A stretch of DNA of 64,000 bases from Lachnospiraceae bacterium (lineage in GTDB: Bacteria > Bacillota > Clostridia > Lachnospirales > Lachnospiraceae). This document shows, piece by piece, positions 15,536-25,098 of this stretch. The first letter of the stretch is position 1, and every line of letters begins with the position of its first letter. The translations under genes were made by a program, and so were the position numbers. The DNA lies in contig SFEV01000004.1 in the NCBI GenBank assembly GCA_004557975.1, forward strand, positions 25,604-89,603. The letters are read 5' to 3'. The notes under the pieces were generated by a model that was given only the letters and a program-made list of their open reading frames with translations, was not told where the DNA came from and searched no databases.

Positions 15536-16825
15536 ATGGTTATGAAAGATTATCTGAACATAGGGAAAAAATATCTGATACTCGCGGCTGCGATGCTGCT
15601 CTGCCTCTGTATTACCATACCGGTTTTTGCGGAGGAAGAGGCGAAACAGATTGTGATCAGGGAGAGTGCATCTCTAGGTCCGGATACGGTGGGCTTTCTG
15701 GCGGAGCTGCCGGAGGCTGTATCCGGAAGCTATGATGTTTACCGGGCGGCGCAGGATCCTGCGGCCGGGGGACAGCTTGAGAAGATTGATTCTGTTCTGC
15801 TGACCGGAACGTGGACCAGCGACGGAACTTACTGGAGAAAATCGGGAGTGAATGGGAAAATAACGTGCTATGCGCAGGATTCGGAGCTGGAGGGTGAGGT
15901 CATATTCTGTGATACGGGGTTGTCGCTCGGACGCGTTTATTATTACCAGATTGTACTGAATGACACCTGGTCGGAAATGACGGTTTCCTCCAATATCATT
16001 TCCGCTCAGACGGAACTGGCTGTGCCGGAGCTCCTGAAATGCTATGCATCGTCCAACACGACGGTCAAAATCTCATGGCAGAAATCTTCCAAAGCACAGG
16101 GCTACGAGATTTTCCGCAAATCCGGAGGCAAATGGACGCGCGTCAAAATAATCAAAAAAGGTTCTGCAACGTCAGTGACTCTGAAAAAGCAGACATCGGG
16201 AAAAACGTATCAGTACAGAATACGGGCTTACCGCAAGGTGAACGGAGAGAAGGTTTACAGCGCTTACAGTATGGCGTGCAAGGTTAAACTGAAGAATCCG
16301 ACTGTGAAAGGTACATACAGTTCCGGCAGTGTCTACGGTCCGTCTCTGAGCAGCAGTGAGCTGGCTGATGTCCGCAGAGTAGTTCAGAGCTTTAAGGATA
16401 ATTTTATCCGCAGCGGAATGAGTGATTATGAGAAGGCGTGGGCAGCATTTTCCTATATCCGCGCAAACTGTGATTATGCATGGAGGGGCTGGCAGTACAA
16501 CCGCGCGAACACAGCATGGGGCGCTCTGGTGTACGGGGAAGCCCAGTGCTCCGGCTATGCGAGGGGAATGAAAGCGCTCTGTGATGCGATCGGTGTTCCA
16601 TGCCGGTACGTCCATGCAAACAGCAAAGCAGTCAATCCCAGCCATCAGTGGAATCAGGTCAAAATCGGAGGAAAGTGGTATGTTCTCGACGCTCAGGGAG
16701 GATTTTTCCTGGTCGGATCTCAGACATGGAAGAAGAGCATGGGTATGTACTGGAATGAGAGCGGATTGCCGAAAGTAAATAAAACGGATCATCCGAAGGG
16801 CGGATTTGTATCGAGTGAAATGTGA
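15536..16825 (+). CDS. Secreted transglutaminase-like protein with fibronectin-type region
   Basis: 429 residues. An N-terminal signal peptide (hydrophobic LILAAAMLLCLCITIPVFA then EEE) indicates export. A fibronectin type III-like region follows around residues 160-260 (VKISWQKSSKAQGYEIFRK, YQYRIRAYR). The C-terminal transglutaminase-like fold carries the Cys in GEAQCSGYARGM, the His in NPSHQWNQV and the Asp in WYVLDAQGG, the expected triad. These domains in Gram-positive secreted proteins often act as peptidases or cross-linkers on the cell surface; the exact reaction is unknown. AGGAGG at 15525 is five bases before ATG 15536. A strong terminator follows. Confidence 0.85.
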   Translation: MVMKDYLNIGKKYLILAAAMLLCLCITIPVFAEEEAKQIVIRESASLGPDTVGFLAELPEAVSGSYDVYRAAQDPAAGGQLEKIDSVLLTGTWTSDGTYWRKSGVNGKITCYAQDSELEGEVIFCDTGLSLGRVYYYQIVLNDTWSEMTVSSNIISAQTELAVPELLKCYASSNTTVKISWQKSSKAQGYEIFRKSGGKWTRVKIIKKGSATSVTLKKQTSGKTYQYRIRAYRKVNGEKVYSAYSMACKVKLKNPTVKGTYSSGSVYGPSLSSSELADVRRVVQSFKDNFIRSGMSDYEKAWAAFSYIRANCDYAWRGWQYNRANTAWGALVYGEAQCSGYARGMKALCDAIGVPCRYVHANSKAVNPSHQWNQVKIGGKWYVLDAQGGFFLVGSQTWKKSMGMYWNESGLPKVNKTDHPKGGFVSSEM

Positions 16826-16857
16826 CGGCAGGTCATTGCAGATGACAGAACAGAAGG

Positions 16858-16895
16858 AAGGGATTCCCGCGGGGTGTGTGGGAATCCCTTTTTTT
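16858..16895 (+). terminator. Intrinsic terminator after the transglutaminase-like gene
   Basis: A perfect 11 bp stem (16858-16868 with 16880-16890), an 11 nt loop and a T-run to 16895. Confidence 0.93.
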
Positions 16896-16923
16896 CAGAA
16901 TTTTGTGGACAACTGTTCCCGGG

Positions 16924-16952
16924 TTGAAATGGAACTGTGGATATGTTAAAAT
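16924..16952 (+). promoter_or_regulatory. Promoter of the surface-glycan locus
   Basis: TTGAAA at 16924-16929 and TAAAAT at 16947-16952 with a 17 bp spacer, 50 bp before the ABC-2 permease. No other clear promoter or terminator was seen before 28905, so it may drive the whole locus. Confidence 0.7.
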
Positions 16953-17001
16953 ATTATGATATTTAACCGAATCAGGACGATAAAAGATACGGAGGAATGA
17001 G

Positions 17002-17793
17002 ATGAATCTGCTGCAATACAGGATTAAGACGTTATATAAATATCAGGATCTGATCAAGGAGCTTGTGGGGAGAGACCTGAAGCTGAAATACAGGAGAAGC
17101 TTTCTGGGATATGTATGGAGTATCCTGAATCCCCTTCTGACTATGATTGTTCTTACGATTGTATTTTCAGAGCTGCTGGGAAAGAAAATTGAGAATTACC
17201 CGGTATTCCTGCTGACCGGCCGTATGCTGTATGATTTCCTGAAGGTCAGCACGACCAACGCGATGAAATCGGTGACGGGAAATGCACCGCTTTTGCGAAA
17301 GGTGTATGTACCGAAGTACATTTTCACGCTGTCCAAGGTGACCAGCTCCATGGTGGATATGGTGTTTTCGCTGGCAGCGCTTCTGATCGTCATGGTGGCC
17401 ACCGGAGCACGGTTCCACTGGCAGATGCTTCTGACACCGCTTGTGGTAATACAGATTTATTTATTCTGCTGCGGCCTTGGATTTTTCCTTGCACAGCTTA
17501 ACGTATTTTTCAGAGATATCCAGCATATTTACAGTGTTGTTCTGACTGCCTGGCTGTATCTGACACCGATTATGTATGACGTGGAGCGTTTGCCGATGGA
17601 ATGGCTGCGGATTGGGGTAAAAGTCTTTAATCCGCTGTATTATTACGTTGCACAGTTCAGAGATCTTGTTTATTATGGACGGTTCCCGGGACCGAGAATC
17701 TTCTGGGGAGGCTGGATTATGGCGTTTCTGATGCTGTTTATCGGAACGTGGTCCTTCCAGAGAACGAAAGACAAATTTATACTGTATATCTGA
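17002..17793 (+). CDS. ABC-2 type polysaccharide/teichoic-acid export permease
   Basis: 263 residues with six predicted membrane segments and the N-terminal amphipathic stretch ELVGRDLKLKYRRSFLGYVWSI-type that marks the TagG/RfbA/Wzm family (conserved pattern R-D-x-K-x-x-Y-x-x-S-x-L-G). It would form the channel that moves a lipid-linked glycan across the membrane, powered by the ATPase domain encoded 80 bp downstream. First gene of the locus, directly behind the promoter. Confidence 0.9.
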   Translation: MNLLQYRIKTLYKYQDLIKELVGRDLKLKYRRSFLGYVWSILNPLLTMIVLTIVFSELLGKKIENYPVFLLTGRMLYDFLKVSTTNAMKSVTGNAPLLRKVYVPKYIFTLSKVTSSMVDMVFSLAALLIVMVATGARFHWQMLLTPLVVIQIYLFCCGLGFFLAQLNVFFRDIQHIYSVVLTAWLYLTPIMYDVERLPMEWLRIGVKVFNPLYYYVAQFRDLVYYGRFPGPRIFWGGWIMAFLMLFIGTWSFQRTKDKFILYI

Positions 17794-17873
17794 TGTCCGG
17801 TTATGAGGAAGCTGGCTGTGAATATCTGCTCAGAGGAAGAGATGATGCAGCCGGTGCGCATTTGGAGGAGAGA

Positions 17874-19784
17874 ATGAGCGAATACGCAATAGAAGTGGAA
17901 AATCTGAAAATCAGGTTCAATCTTGCAAGCGAAAAGGTGGATAATCTGAAGGAATATGCGATTAAGCTTGCGAAGCACCAGCTTATGTTTCAGGAGTTTC
18001 TTGCTCTGCAGGATGTGAGCTTCAAAATAAAGAAGGGCGAGTCCTGGGGGCTGGTGGGAGCCAACGGCTCAGGAAAATCCACGCTGCTCAAGACAATCAG
18101 CGGTATTCTGAAGCCGTATGAGGGCAGCGTGAAGGTGCGCGGAAATATTGCCCCGCTGATCGAGCTGGGTGCCGGCTTTGACGGCAATCTGACGGCCCGG
18201 GAGAATATTTATCTGAATGGCCTTGTGCTCGGTCATTCCAGGGCATTTATGGAAGAGCATTTTGACGAGATCGTAGAATTTGCAAACCTGAAGAAATTTC
18301 TGGATTCTCCGATCAAGAACTTCTCATCCGGTATGAAGGCGAGACTTGGATTTGCCGTTGCGACGATGGTGAATCCCGACATTCTGATTGTGGATGAGGT
18401 GCTTGAGGTGGGTGACATGCGTTTCCGCCGCCGCTGCAACGAGCGTATGCAGCAGATGATGGCGGGAGGAACGACGCTGCTGTACGTATCTCACAATATC
18501 GAATCTGTGAAGAGCCTGTGTGAAAACGCGGTATGGCTGGACGGCGGCAAAGTGCGCATGATCGGTTCGGCAGAGGAAGTCTGCGATACGTACAAGGCGG
18601 AGCAGGAACGGCTGATGCGCCAGAAAAAGGAAGAGCGCAGGGAAAAGCTTCGGGCGGCGAGAAAGAAGTATGATTATCTGATTGTCGGTGCCGGACTGTA
18701 CGGTGCCGTGTGTGCGTGTGAGCTTACGAAGCGCGGCAAGCGCTGTCTTGTCATTGACAGGCGCAGCCATATCGGTGGCAATGTATACACGGAGAACAGG
18801 GATGGTATCCAGGTGCACAAGTACGGCGCGCATATTTTCCACACCAGCAACAAGGCTGTGTGGAAGTATGTAAACAAGCTGGCTGAATTCAACAACTACA
18901 TCAATTCTCCGGTGGCAGTCTACAGGGACGAGCTTTACAATCTTCCTTTCAATATGAATACATTCAGCAGAATGTGGGGACTGAAGAAGCCGCAGGAAGT
19001 TAAGGATAAAATCGCGGAGCAGATTGCAGAGCTTGGGATTACGGAGCCGGCAAATCTGGAGGAGCAGGCACTTTCTCTGGTCGGGACGGACGTATATGAG
19101 AAGCTGATCAAGGGTTACACGGAGAAGCAGTGGGGAAGAGACTGTAAGGATCTCCCGGCGTTTATTATCAGGCGGCTGCCGCTTCGCTTTACGTACGACA
19201 ACAATTATTTCAATGACCGTTACCAGGGAATTCCCATCGGAGGATATACGGGGATTATCGAGAAGCTGCTGGACAATATCGATGTGATGCTTGAGACAGA
19301 TTTTTTCGAGTACAGAAAAGAAAACCCGGATATGTTTGATAAGGTTATCTATACGGGCATGATCGATGAGTATTTTGATTACTGCTACGGTCACCTGGAG
19401 TACCGCACTGTGCGGTTTGAGACGGAGCGTATTGAGGAGCCGAATTTCCAGGGCAATGCCGTTGTGAATTATACGGAGAGAGAGATTCCGTACACGCGTA
19501 TTATTGAGCATAAGCATTTTGAACCGGATGAGGAGCGTGAGCATCCAAAGGACTACACGTATATCTCGAGAGAGTATTCGGCAGAATGGAAACCGGGGAT
19601 TGAACCGTACTATCCGGTCAATGATGAGAAAAACAGTGCGCTGTATGAGAAATACCGTGAGCTGGCAGAGAAGGAGAAGAACGTCCTGTTCGGAGGACGG
19701 CTCGGCCAGTATAAGTATTATGACATGGACAAGGTGATTGAGGCAGCGCTGGCTGCCGTAGAAGAGGAACTGAGGTTTCACTGA
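17874..19784 (+). CDS. Fusion protein: glycan-export ABC ATPase joined to UDP-galactopyranose mutase
   Basis: 636 residues in one uninterrupted frame. Residues 1-245 are a TagH/Wzt-type ATPase: Walker A GANGSGKST near 62-70, signature FSSGMKARLGFA near 149, Walker B ILIVDEV near 170, and the switch His in YVSHNIE. A basic, charged helix (ERLMRQKKEERREKLRAARK) links to a full-length Glf: FAD motif YLIVGAGLYGAVCACEL near 264, then RSHIGGNVYTE, YGAHIFHT and the closing GGRLGQYKYYDMDKVI. Glf makes UDP-galactofuranose from UDP-galactopyranose, so precursor supply and export are physically joined. The start is fixed by GGAGGAGA. No strong internal ribosome site precedes the mutase part. The stop overlaps the next start (TGATG). 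Confidence 0.92.
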   Translation: MSEYAIEVENLKIRFNLASEKVDNLKEYAIKLAKHQLMFQEFLALQDVSFKIKKGESWGLVGANGSGKSTLLKTISGILKPYEGSVKVRGNIAPLIELGAGFDGNLTARENIYLNGLVLGHSRAFMEEHFDEIVEFANLKKFLDSPIKNFSSGMKARLGFAVATMVNPDILIVDEVLEVGDMRFRRRCNERMQQMMAGGTTLLYVSHNIESVKSLCENAVWLDGGKVRMIGSAEEVCDTYKAEQERLMRQKKEERREKLRAARKKYDYLIVGAGLYGAVCACELTKRGKRCLVIDRRSHIGGNVYTENRDGIQVHKYGAHIFHTSNKAVWKYVNKLAEFNNYINSPVAVYRDELYNLPFNMNTFSRMWGLKKPQEVKDKIAEQIAELGITEPANLEEQALSLVGTDVYEKLIKGYTEKQWGRDCKDLPAFIIRRLPLRFTYDNNYFNDRYQGIPIGGYTGIIEKLLDNIDVMLETDFFEYRKENPDMFDKVIYTGMIDEYFDYCYGHLEYRTVRFETERIEEPNFQGNAVVNYTEREIPYTRIIEHKHFEPDEEREHPKDYTYISREYSAEWKPGIEPYYPVNDEKNSALYEKYRELAEKEKNVLFGGRLGQYKYYDMDKVIEAALAAVEEELRFH

Positions 19785-21562
19785 TGACTGACAGACTGGA
19801 CAGGTGGGATGGATACGCAAAACGGTCTGCAGACGGCAGACCGCGGGTCATTCTTGATCTGATGGAATGCGAAAACGGAGTGTTCCGGATGGACGGATCA
19901 CTGGAATCGTATGAAAAGGAGCTTCCCGGGGGTCTGAAGATCCTTGTAAATGGGAAGAAATATGCGTACGTGACGAAGCCGGGTGTGGTGCGCAGGGGCT
20001 GTGTGCCGGGAGCTGAGGCGAAGACAGGCGGCACAGAAGATACGGATTTGCAGGAATGCAGCACGGTTGTGAAACGGGCATCGTTCGCCCTGGAGATTCC
20101 GGTGTCAGAGCTTTGCCGGAAAAATACAGTCCGATTTCGTCTGGAGAAAGCGAGTGGACAGGAGCAGGAGCTTTCCATTGTCACTTCCGATTATCAGGCG
20201 AAGCTGACCAGTGCGCTGAGATATTCCTGGTGGAGCTTCAGTGCTTTCATGGCAGTTTTCAGCTGGAAAGACAGGGAAGCCACAGGGATTATGATCGAAA
20301 AGACAGGGCGTGCTGCCCGGATGGCGCGGGAGATGCGCCTTCTGAAGGAGATTCTGACTGCGCCCTACGGCTCGAGGCAGATGTTTGTGGTGCGCTGCGT
20401 GTACTGGCTTGCAGCACCGGTCTGTTCGGGAAAAAACATCTGGCTCACCTTTGACAAGCTGTATAAGGGCGGCGACTGCGGTGAATATTTTTATAAGTAT
20501 CTGGAAGATCACAGGCCGGCGGGAGTCGTGCCGGTGTACGTGATCCGAAAAGATTCCGGTGATTATGCACGGCTTGTCCGGGAAGGGTATCACCCGTCAC
20601 CGTACCGGACGGTGGGGCAGAGACTTTCTTATCTGTACGCGTCCATGGTATTTGCGACCCACAGCGGTGTACCTTCTTTCGGAGGCTTCAATAAATGGGA
20701 AATCCGCTATGTACAGGATCGGCTGCGCGCCGTAAATACGTGTATTCAGCATGGTCTGTCCGTACAGGATCTGACGTATGATTCCAACCGTCTCGTCAAC
20801 AACAACAAACGGTACTACTGTGCGTCCGGATATGAGATAGAGAATCTGTCGAAGCCGTCCTACGATTACGGCAAAGATGTGCTCCGGCTGACCGGAATTC
20901 CGCGCTATGACGGGCTGGTAAACCGTGATAAGAAGCAGATTCTGATTGCGCCGACGTGGCGTTCCTATGTGGCAATGCCGTCGGTCATGGGCTCCTCAAG
21001 AGCGTATAATCCGGAATTTGTTCACACAGAGTATTACCGGATTTATCAGGGACTCCTGGAAAACAGGATGCTGAGGGAGACGGCACAGCGCTGCGGCTAC
21101 CGGATTCTGTATCTGCTTCATCCTGCTCTGGATGCTCAGAAAAAAGATTTTCACGGAGATGATGCTGTGAAGATTGCTTCTTCTCTGGAGATCAGCTATG
21201 AGCAGGCATTGACGGAGTCGAGCCTGATGGTGACAGATTATTCGGGAGTTCAGTTTGATTTTGCGTATATGCGCAAGCCGGTGGTTTATTTCCACTCTCC
21301 GGGGCTGCCGCCCCACTATGAGGAAGGCGGATTTTTCTACGATACGCAGGGATTTGGAGAAATCTGCACACAGGAGGATGAGCTGGTGCAGACGATCTGT
21401 GATTATATGGAAAGCGGATGCGCTCTGAAGCCGTTTTACAGAGCGCGGCAGGATGATTTTTTTGCATTTGATGATCATGAGAACTGCAGGCGAATCTGCG
21501 AGGATGCTTTTGCGTTTCAGAAAGAGCACGGAGTTCGGAAAAGATCTGAAGATTCAGACTGA
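19784..21562 (+). CDS. CDP-glycerol glycerophosphotransferase family protein (TagF/TarL-like)
   Basis: 592 residues. The N-terminal ~200 residues are a beta-rich region seen in similar clostridial proteins. The catalytic Glyphos_transf domain follows, with DKLYKGGDCGEYFYKY near 225, CIQHGLSVQDL near 320 carrying the catalytic-type His, and VTDYSGVQFDFAYMRKP near 482. It would transfer alditol-phosphate units to a lipid-linked glycan at the cytoplasmic face. Start and stop codons overlap with the upstream fusion gene, which suggests coupled translation. It shares long motifs with the protein at 6667, so the two are paralogues. Confidence 0.88.
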   Translation: MTDRLDRWDGYAKRSADGRPRVILDLMECENGVFRMDGSLESYEKELPGGLKILVNGKKYAYVTKPGVVRRGCVPGAEAKTGGTEDTDLQECSTVVKRASFALEIPVSELCRKNTVRFRLEKASGQEQELSIVTSDYQAKLTSALRYSWWSFSAFMAVFSWKDREATGIMIEKTGRAARMAREMRLLKEILTAPYGSRQMFVVRCVYWLAAPVCSGKNIWLTFDKLYKGGDCGEYFYKYLEDHRPAGVVPVYVIRKDSGDYARLVREGYHPSPYRTVGQRLSYLYASMVFATHSGVPSFGGFNKWEIRYVQDRLRAVNTCIQHGLSVQDLTYDSNRLVNNNKRYYCASGYEIENLSKPSYDYGKDVLRLTGIPRYDGLVNRDKKQILIAPTWRSYVAMPSVMGSSRAYNPEFVHTEYYRIYQGLLENRMLRETAQRCGYRILYLLHPALDAQKKDFHGDDAVKIASSLEISYEQALTESSLMVTDYSGVQFDFAYMRKPVVYFHSPGLPPHYEEGGFFYDTQGFGEICTQEDELVQTICDYMESGCALKPFYRARQDDFFAFDDHENCRRICEDAFAFQKEHGVRKRSEDSD

Positions 21563-21651
21563 ATGCGGAAGCCGGAGAAGGTGTCCGGTGATTGGTGCAG
21601 TTATTTTGCGAACGATGTACTAGAATCAAATGAAACAGGAGGGGAGCAGAA

Positions 21652-22779
21652 ATGTTTCGTATAAAACAGTATATCAAGATGTTTCTGCAGAATGTTCTGC
21701 TTCCGGTAATTTATTTTCTGTTCTGCCATGGACCGGTACGGAAGGGAACCGTGATTTTTGCGGATGCCCATCATGCAGAGATGCCGTTTTCCATGCGGCG
21801 CATGTATGAAGAAATGAAGGAGCGGGAGGCGAATGGTTCCTGTAAGGTGGAGCTGTTTATTGCAGATTTCGGGAAGCTTTCCTTTGGAGCAATGGTGAAG
21901 TATCTGCTGAGGTTTATGCGAAGCTACGCGACGGCAGAATACGTATTTATCTGTGATTATTTTCTGCCGGTCGCTTCGTGCAGGAAAAGGCAGGAGACAA
22001 AGGTGGTACAGCTGTGGCACTCCTGCGGACTGATGAAAAAGATCGCCTTTGACGCATCAGATGACATTCCGGAAAATTATCGTGGAAATATGTTTGGCAA
22101 TTATTCGTACCTGACCATGAGCGCTGAAATCTGTGTGCCGGTGCATGCGCGTGCGCTGCATCTTCCTCAGGAGCGGATTTTTGCAACGGGAATCAGCCGG
22201 ACCGATTATTATTTTGATGAAGCATGGAACCGGAGATGCAGGGAAAACTTTTACCGCAGATATCCCCGGGCAGCAGGGAAAAAGATCGCGCTGTGGGCTC
22301 CGACATTCCGCGGAAATGCGGCGATGCCGCGGCTGGAGGGCCTGAGCGAGGTGCAGTGTGCCGCCAGAGAGCTTGAGAATGAGTGGTACTTTGTCATCAA
22401 GGCGCATCCTCACATTGATGCACACGGGATGGTGTCGAACTGTACGATTCCGACGGAGGAGCTGTTTGCGGCAGCGGATGTTCTGATTACGGATTATTCT
22501 TCGGTGCTGTTTGATTATCTGATTTACCGGAAGCCGGCGGTGCTGTTTGCGCCGGATCTGGCACAGTATGAGACCGGCAGAGGATTTTATATTGACTATG
22601 ACCGTGTACCGTATCCGCACACAACGACAGCGGAAGAGCTGGCAGAGGCGGTGAGGTCCTGCGGCAGCTGGAATGAAGAGCACAGAGCTGAGACTGAACA
22701 ATTCCGCCAGATCTATACAGGTGCGTGTGACGGAGCGGCGACACAGAGAATTCTGCAGCTGATCGGGCTGCAGCGATGA
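21652..22779 (+). CDS. CDP-glycerol glycerophosphotransferase family protein (TagB-like)
   Basis: 375 residues, a compact version without the long N-terminal region of its neighbours. Motifs are VVQLWHSCGLMKK near 125 (equivalent of QTWHGTPLK, with the catalytic His), WAPTFRGNA near 208, and ITDYSSVLFDYLIYRKP near 280. TagB-like enzymes add the first glycerol phosphate to the lipid-linked primer, and that role would fit beside a longer polymerase-type paralogue; the assignment to primase is inference. AGGAGG precedes ATG 21652. Confidence 0.85.
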   Translation: MFRIKQYIKMFLQNVLLPVIYFLFCHGPVRKGTVIFADAHHAEMPFSMRRMYEEMKEREANGSCKVELFIADFGKLSFGAMVKYLLRFMRSYATAEYVFICDYFLPVASCRKRQETKVVQLWHSCGLMKKIAFDASDDIPENYRGNMFGNYSYLTMSAEICVPVHARALHLPQERIFATGISRTDYYFDEAWNRRCRENFYRRYPRAAGKKIALWAPTFRGNAAMPRLEGLSEVQCAARELENEWYFVIKAHPHIDAHGMVSNCTIPTEELFAAADVLITDYSSVLFDYLIYRKPAVLFAPDLAQYETGRGFYIDYDRVPYPHTTTAEELAEAVRSCGSWNEEHRAETEQFRQIYTGACDGAATQRILQLIGLQR

Positions 22780-22897
22780 GGAGGAATTCTGTGACTGACA
22801 GGACTGCGGAAGCGACAGAGCAGATTCGGATCTGGCAGGCCGCAGCGGTAAAAGGGATTCTGTGGATGAGCGGAAGCAGACATACAGGAGGAACATT

Positions 22898-23686
22898 ATG
22901 AATATTGCAATTATCTTTGCCGGAGGCAGCGGCGTCCGGATGGGAGCGGGGGTTCCGAAACAGTTTCTGGAAATCAACGGGAAGCCGATTCTGATTCATA
23001 CGCTTCAGCTTTTCCAGGAGCATGAGGAGATTGATAAAATTTATCTTGCAATGAGCCGGGACTATATCCGATATACGGAGCAGCTTGTTCTGGATTATCG
23101 GATTGACAAGATTGCGGCGATTGTTCCGGGAGGGGAGACCGCGCAGGATTCTATCTACAATGCGCTGAAGAAGGCGCAGGAAGAAAATCCGGAGGATTCC
23201 ATCGTCCTGATTCATGACGGTGTCCGCCCGTTTGTGGAGTATGGTGTGATCAGCGACAATATTGAGAGTGTCCGGAATTACGGCAGTGCCATCACATCGA
23301 CGCCGTGTTTTGAGACAATTCTGATCAGCAGAGACGGAAAAGAGGTGGATGAGCTTCCGCTGCGCAAGGAGAGTTATGCGGCGCAGGCTCCCCAGAGCTT
23401 TTATCTGAAGGATATTATCGGGGCACATGAAGCGATCCGCGCGACGCAGTCGCGGTATGAGAATATGGTGGATGCATGTACCATTTACCGGGCCCTCGGC
23501 AGACAGCCCCACATTGTGATCGGCAACCGCGGCAATATCAAGGTCACGACGCCTGAGGATGTGTATATGTTCCGGGCGCTGCTGCAGTACAAGGAAAATG
23601 AGCAGGCATTCGGCTTCGGGCTCACAGACCGGCTGGCAGCAAAGATGAACCGCTACAGACGCATAGAAGATACGGACAGGAGATAA
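22898..23686 (+). CDS. IspD/TarI-family cytidylyltransferase
   Basis: 262 residues. The CTP-binding signature IIFAGGSGVRMGAGVPKQF opens the protein, followed by VPGGETAQDSIYNAL, IHDGVRPF and KVTTPEDVYMF. The length (IspD is about 230) and the setting among CDP-alditol phosphotransferases favour ribitol-5-phosphate cytidylyltransferase (TarI) over the isoprenoid enzyme IspD. The usual partner reductase TarJ is not present. AGGAGGAAC precedes ATG 22898; an in-frame ATG 12 codons upstream lacks a good site. Confidence 0.85.
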   Translation: MNIAIIFAGGSGVRMGAGVPKQFLEINGKPILIHTLQLFQEHEEIDKIYLAMSRDYIRYTEQLVLDYRIDKIAAIVPGGETAQDSIYNALKKAQEENPEDSIVLIHDGVRPFVEYGVISDNIESVRNYGSAITSTPCFETILISRDGKEVDELPLRKESYAAQAPQSFYLKDIIGAHEAIRATQSRYENMVDACTIYRALGRQPHIVIGNRGNIKVTTPEDVYMFRALLQYKENEQAFGFGLTDRLAAKMNRYRRIEDTDRR

Positions 23687-23846
23687 CAGCAGCAGGAAGA
23701 ACTGCGGCAGATGAAACTGTAGAGGGAAAGGCTGCAGCAGGAAAGACTGCAGTGGGAAAGACTGCGAAAATGTACGGCGGTTCCGGAGATGACACGGAAT
23801 GGCGGAAAGAGCAGAAATTAAGGAAGCTGATATTTTGGAGGCAGAA

Positions 23847-24926
23847 ATGAATCAGAAAATATGGAGCAGTGACGCAGTGCTGCAGCAGGATCTGGAGCGG
23901 ATTGCGTCCTCTGAGATGATAGACTGGGAGAAAATGAGAGGGAAGACCGTTCTTGTCACAGGGGCAACGGGGCTGATCGGAGGAATGTTTGCGAAAGCGC
24001 TTGTGTGCGCTTCCGTGCAGCGTGATCTGAAGCTGCGTGTGCTCGCCGCTGTGAGAAATGAGGAGAAGGCGAGGCGGGAGCTGGGAATCTTTCTGGAAAA
24101 CGGGATGGAACTCCTTGTTTGTGATATTCTGTCACCGATTCACGTGGAGGAACCGGTAGATTATATTCTCCACGGGGCAAGTATGACAGCGTCAAAGGAT
24201 TTCGTGGAGCGGCCGGTGGAAACGATTCTGACGGCACTGCACGGCACGGAAAATCTGCTGGAGCTTGCAAGGGAAAAAAATGTGGAAAGCATGGTTTATC
24301 TTTCTTCCATGGAAGCGTACGGTGTAGTGGATCCGGAGCACTACAATGTAAAAGAAAAAGATTACGGATATATTGATCCTTTGCAGGTGCGCAGCAGTTA
24401 TTCAGAGAGCAAGCGCATGGCAGAGGGACTGTGCGGCGCTTATGCCCATGAGTACGGGGTTCCCGTGAAGACGGCCCGTCTGGCGCAGACCTTCGGCGCA
24501 GGGATTTCCAGAAGTGAGAACCGTGTGTTCGCGCAGTTTGCGCGAAGCATTATGGAGGGCAGTGATATTGTGCTGCACACCGACGGAAGCAAGGCGCACT
24601 GCTACTGCTATACTACAGATGCGGTGCTCGGTCTCCTGACGATTCTTCTGCGCGGAGTCCCGGGTGAGGCATACAATGTTTCCAATGAAGATACATTCGG
24701 TACGATCCGGGAAATGGCGGAAATGCTGGTGGAAAAATATCCGGAGAGCGGTTCCAGACTCGTATTTGATATCCCGGAGGACGCAAATAAGTTCGGATAC
24801 GCACCGACTTCCCGTATGCTTGTCAACTCAGAGAAGCTGCGTGCTCTCGGGTGGCAGGCACAGATCAGGTTGCCGGAGATGTTTGAGCGGCTGATGGGTA
24901 CCATGCAAAGCTGGAAACGGCAGTGA
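23847..24926 (+). CDS. NAD-dependent epimerase/dehydratase (extended SDR), intact
   Basis: 359 residues. It has the Rossmann NAD motif TVLVTGATGLIGG near 35, ILHGASMTAS, YLSSMEAYG and the catalytic YSESK (Tyr-x3-Lys) near 185. C-terminal sugar-nucleotide binding segments follow. It should alter a nucleotide sugar or alditol precursor; the exact substrate cannot be read. TTGGAGG five bases before ATG 23847 favours this start over ATG 23799. The 160 bp before it contain imperfect GGAAAGACTGCAG-type repeats without coding value. It is the active-looking member of three adjacent SDR-like units. Confidence 0.85.
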   Translation: MNQKIWSSDAVLQQDLERIASSEMIDWEKMRGKTVLVTGATGLIGGMFAKALVCASVQRDLKLRVLAAVRNEEKARRELGIFLENGMELLVCDILSPIHVEEPVDYILHGASMTASKDFVERPVETILTALHGTENLLELAREKNVESMVYLSSMEAYGVVDPEHYNVKEKDYGYIDPLQVRSSYSESKRMAEGLCGAYAHEYGVPVKTARLAQTFGAGISRSENRVFAQFARSIMEGSDIVLHTDGSKAHCYCYTTDAVLGLLTILLRGVPGEAYNVSNEDTFGTIREMAEMLVEKYPESGSRLVFDIPEDANKFGYAPTSRMLVNSEKLRALGWQAQIRLPEMFERLMGTMQSWKRQ

Positions 24927-24975
24927 CAGGAAGCAACTGTTCGTGACAGGCCGAATCACTTGCTGATGAGGCCGT

Positions 24976-25069
24976 AAGAATATGAATCAGGTGTGAGCAA
25001 ACGCCATCGGCGCAGCCGATTTTCATGGGTTTGCGAATCGGAATCTGTGAAGGCACTGAACAGATTCCG
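24976..25069. repeat. Interspersed palindromic repeat, copy 1, with adjoining stem-loop
   Basis: A 78-bp unit (24976-25053) beginning AAGAATATG and ending ATCTGTGAAGG, with a core ATCGGC-GCA-GCCGAT stem and outer GCAAAC/GTTTGC arms. It matches 52266-52342 at most positions. Its end forms half of a perfect 10 bp stem, 25039-25048 with 25060-25069. It lies between the intact SDR gene and the degenerate SDR gene. Confidence 0.85.
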
Positions 25070-25098
25070 AAATAATGCAGAAAGAGCAGGGGACGAAT

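Noticed and set aside
22898..23686. IspD of the MEP isoprenoid pathway
   Set aside because: Not excluded by fold, but the setting among CDP-alditol phosphotransferases favours a TarI-like role; no other MEP gene is nearby.
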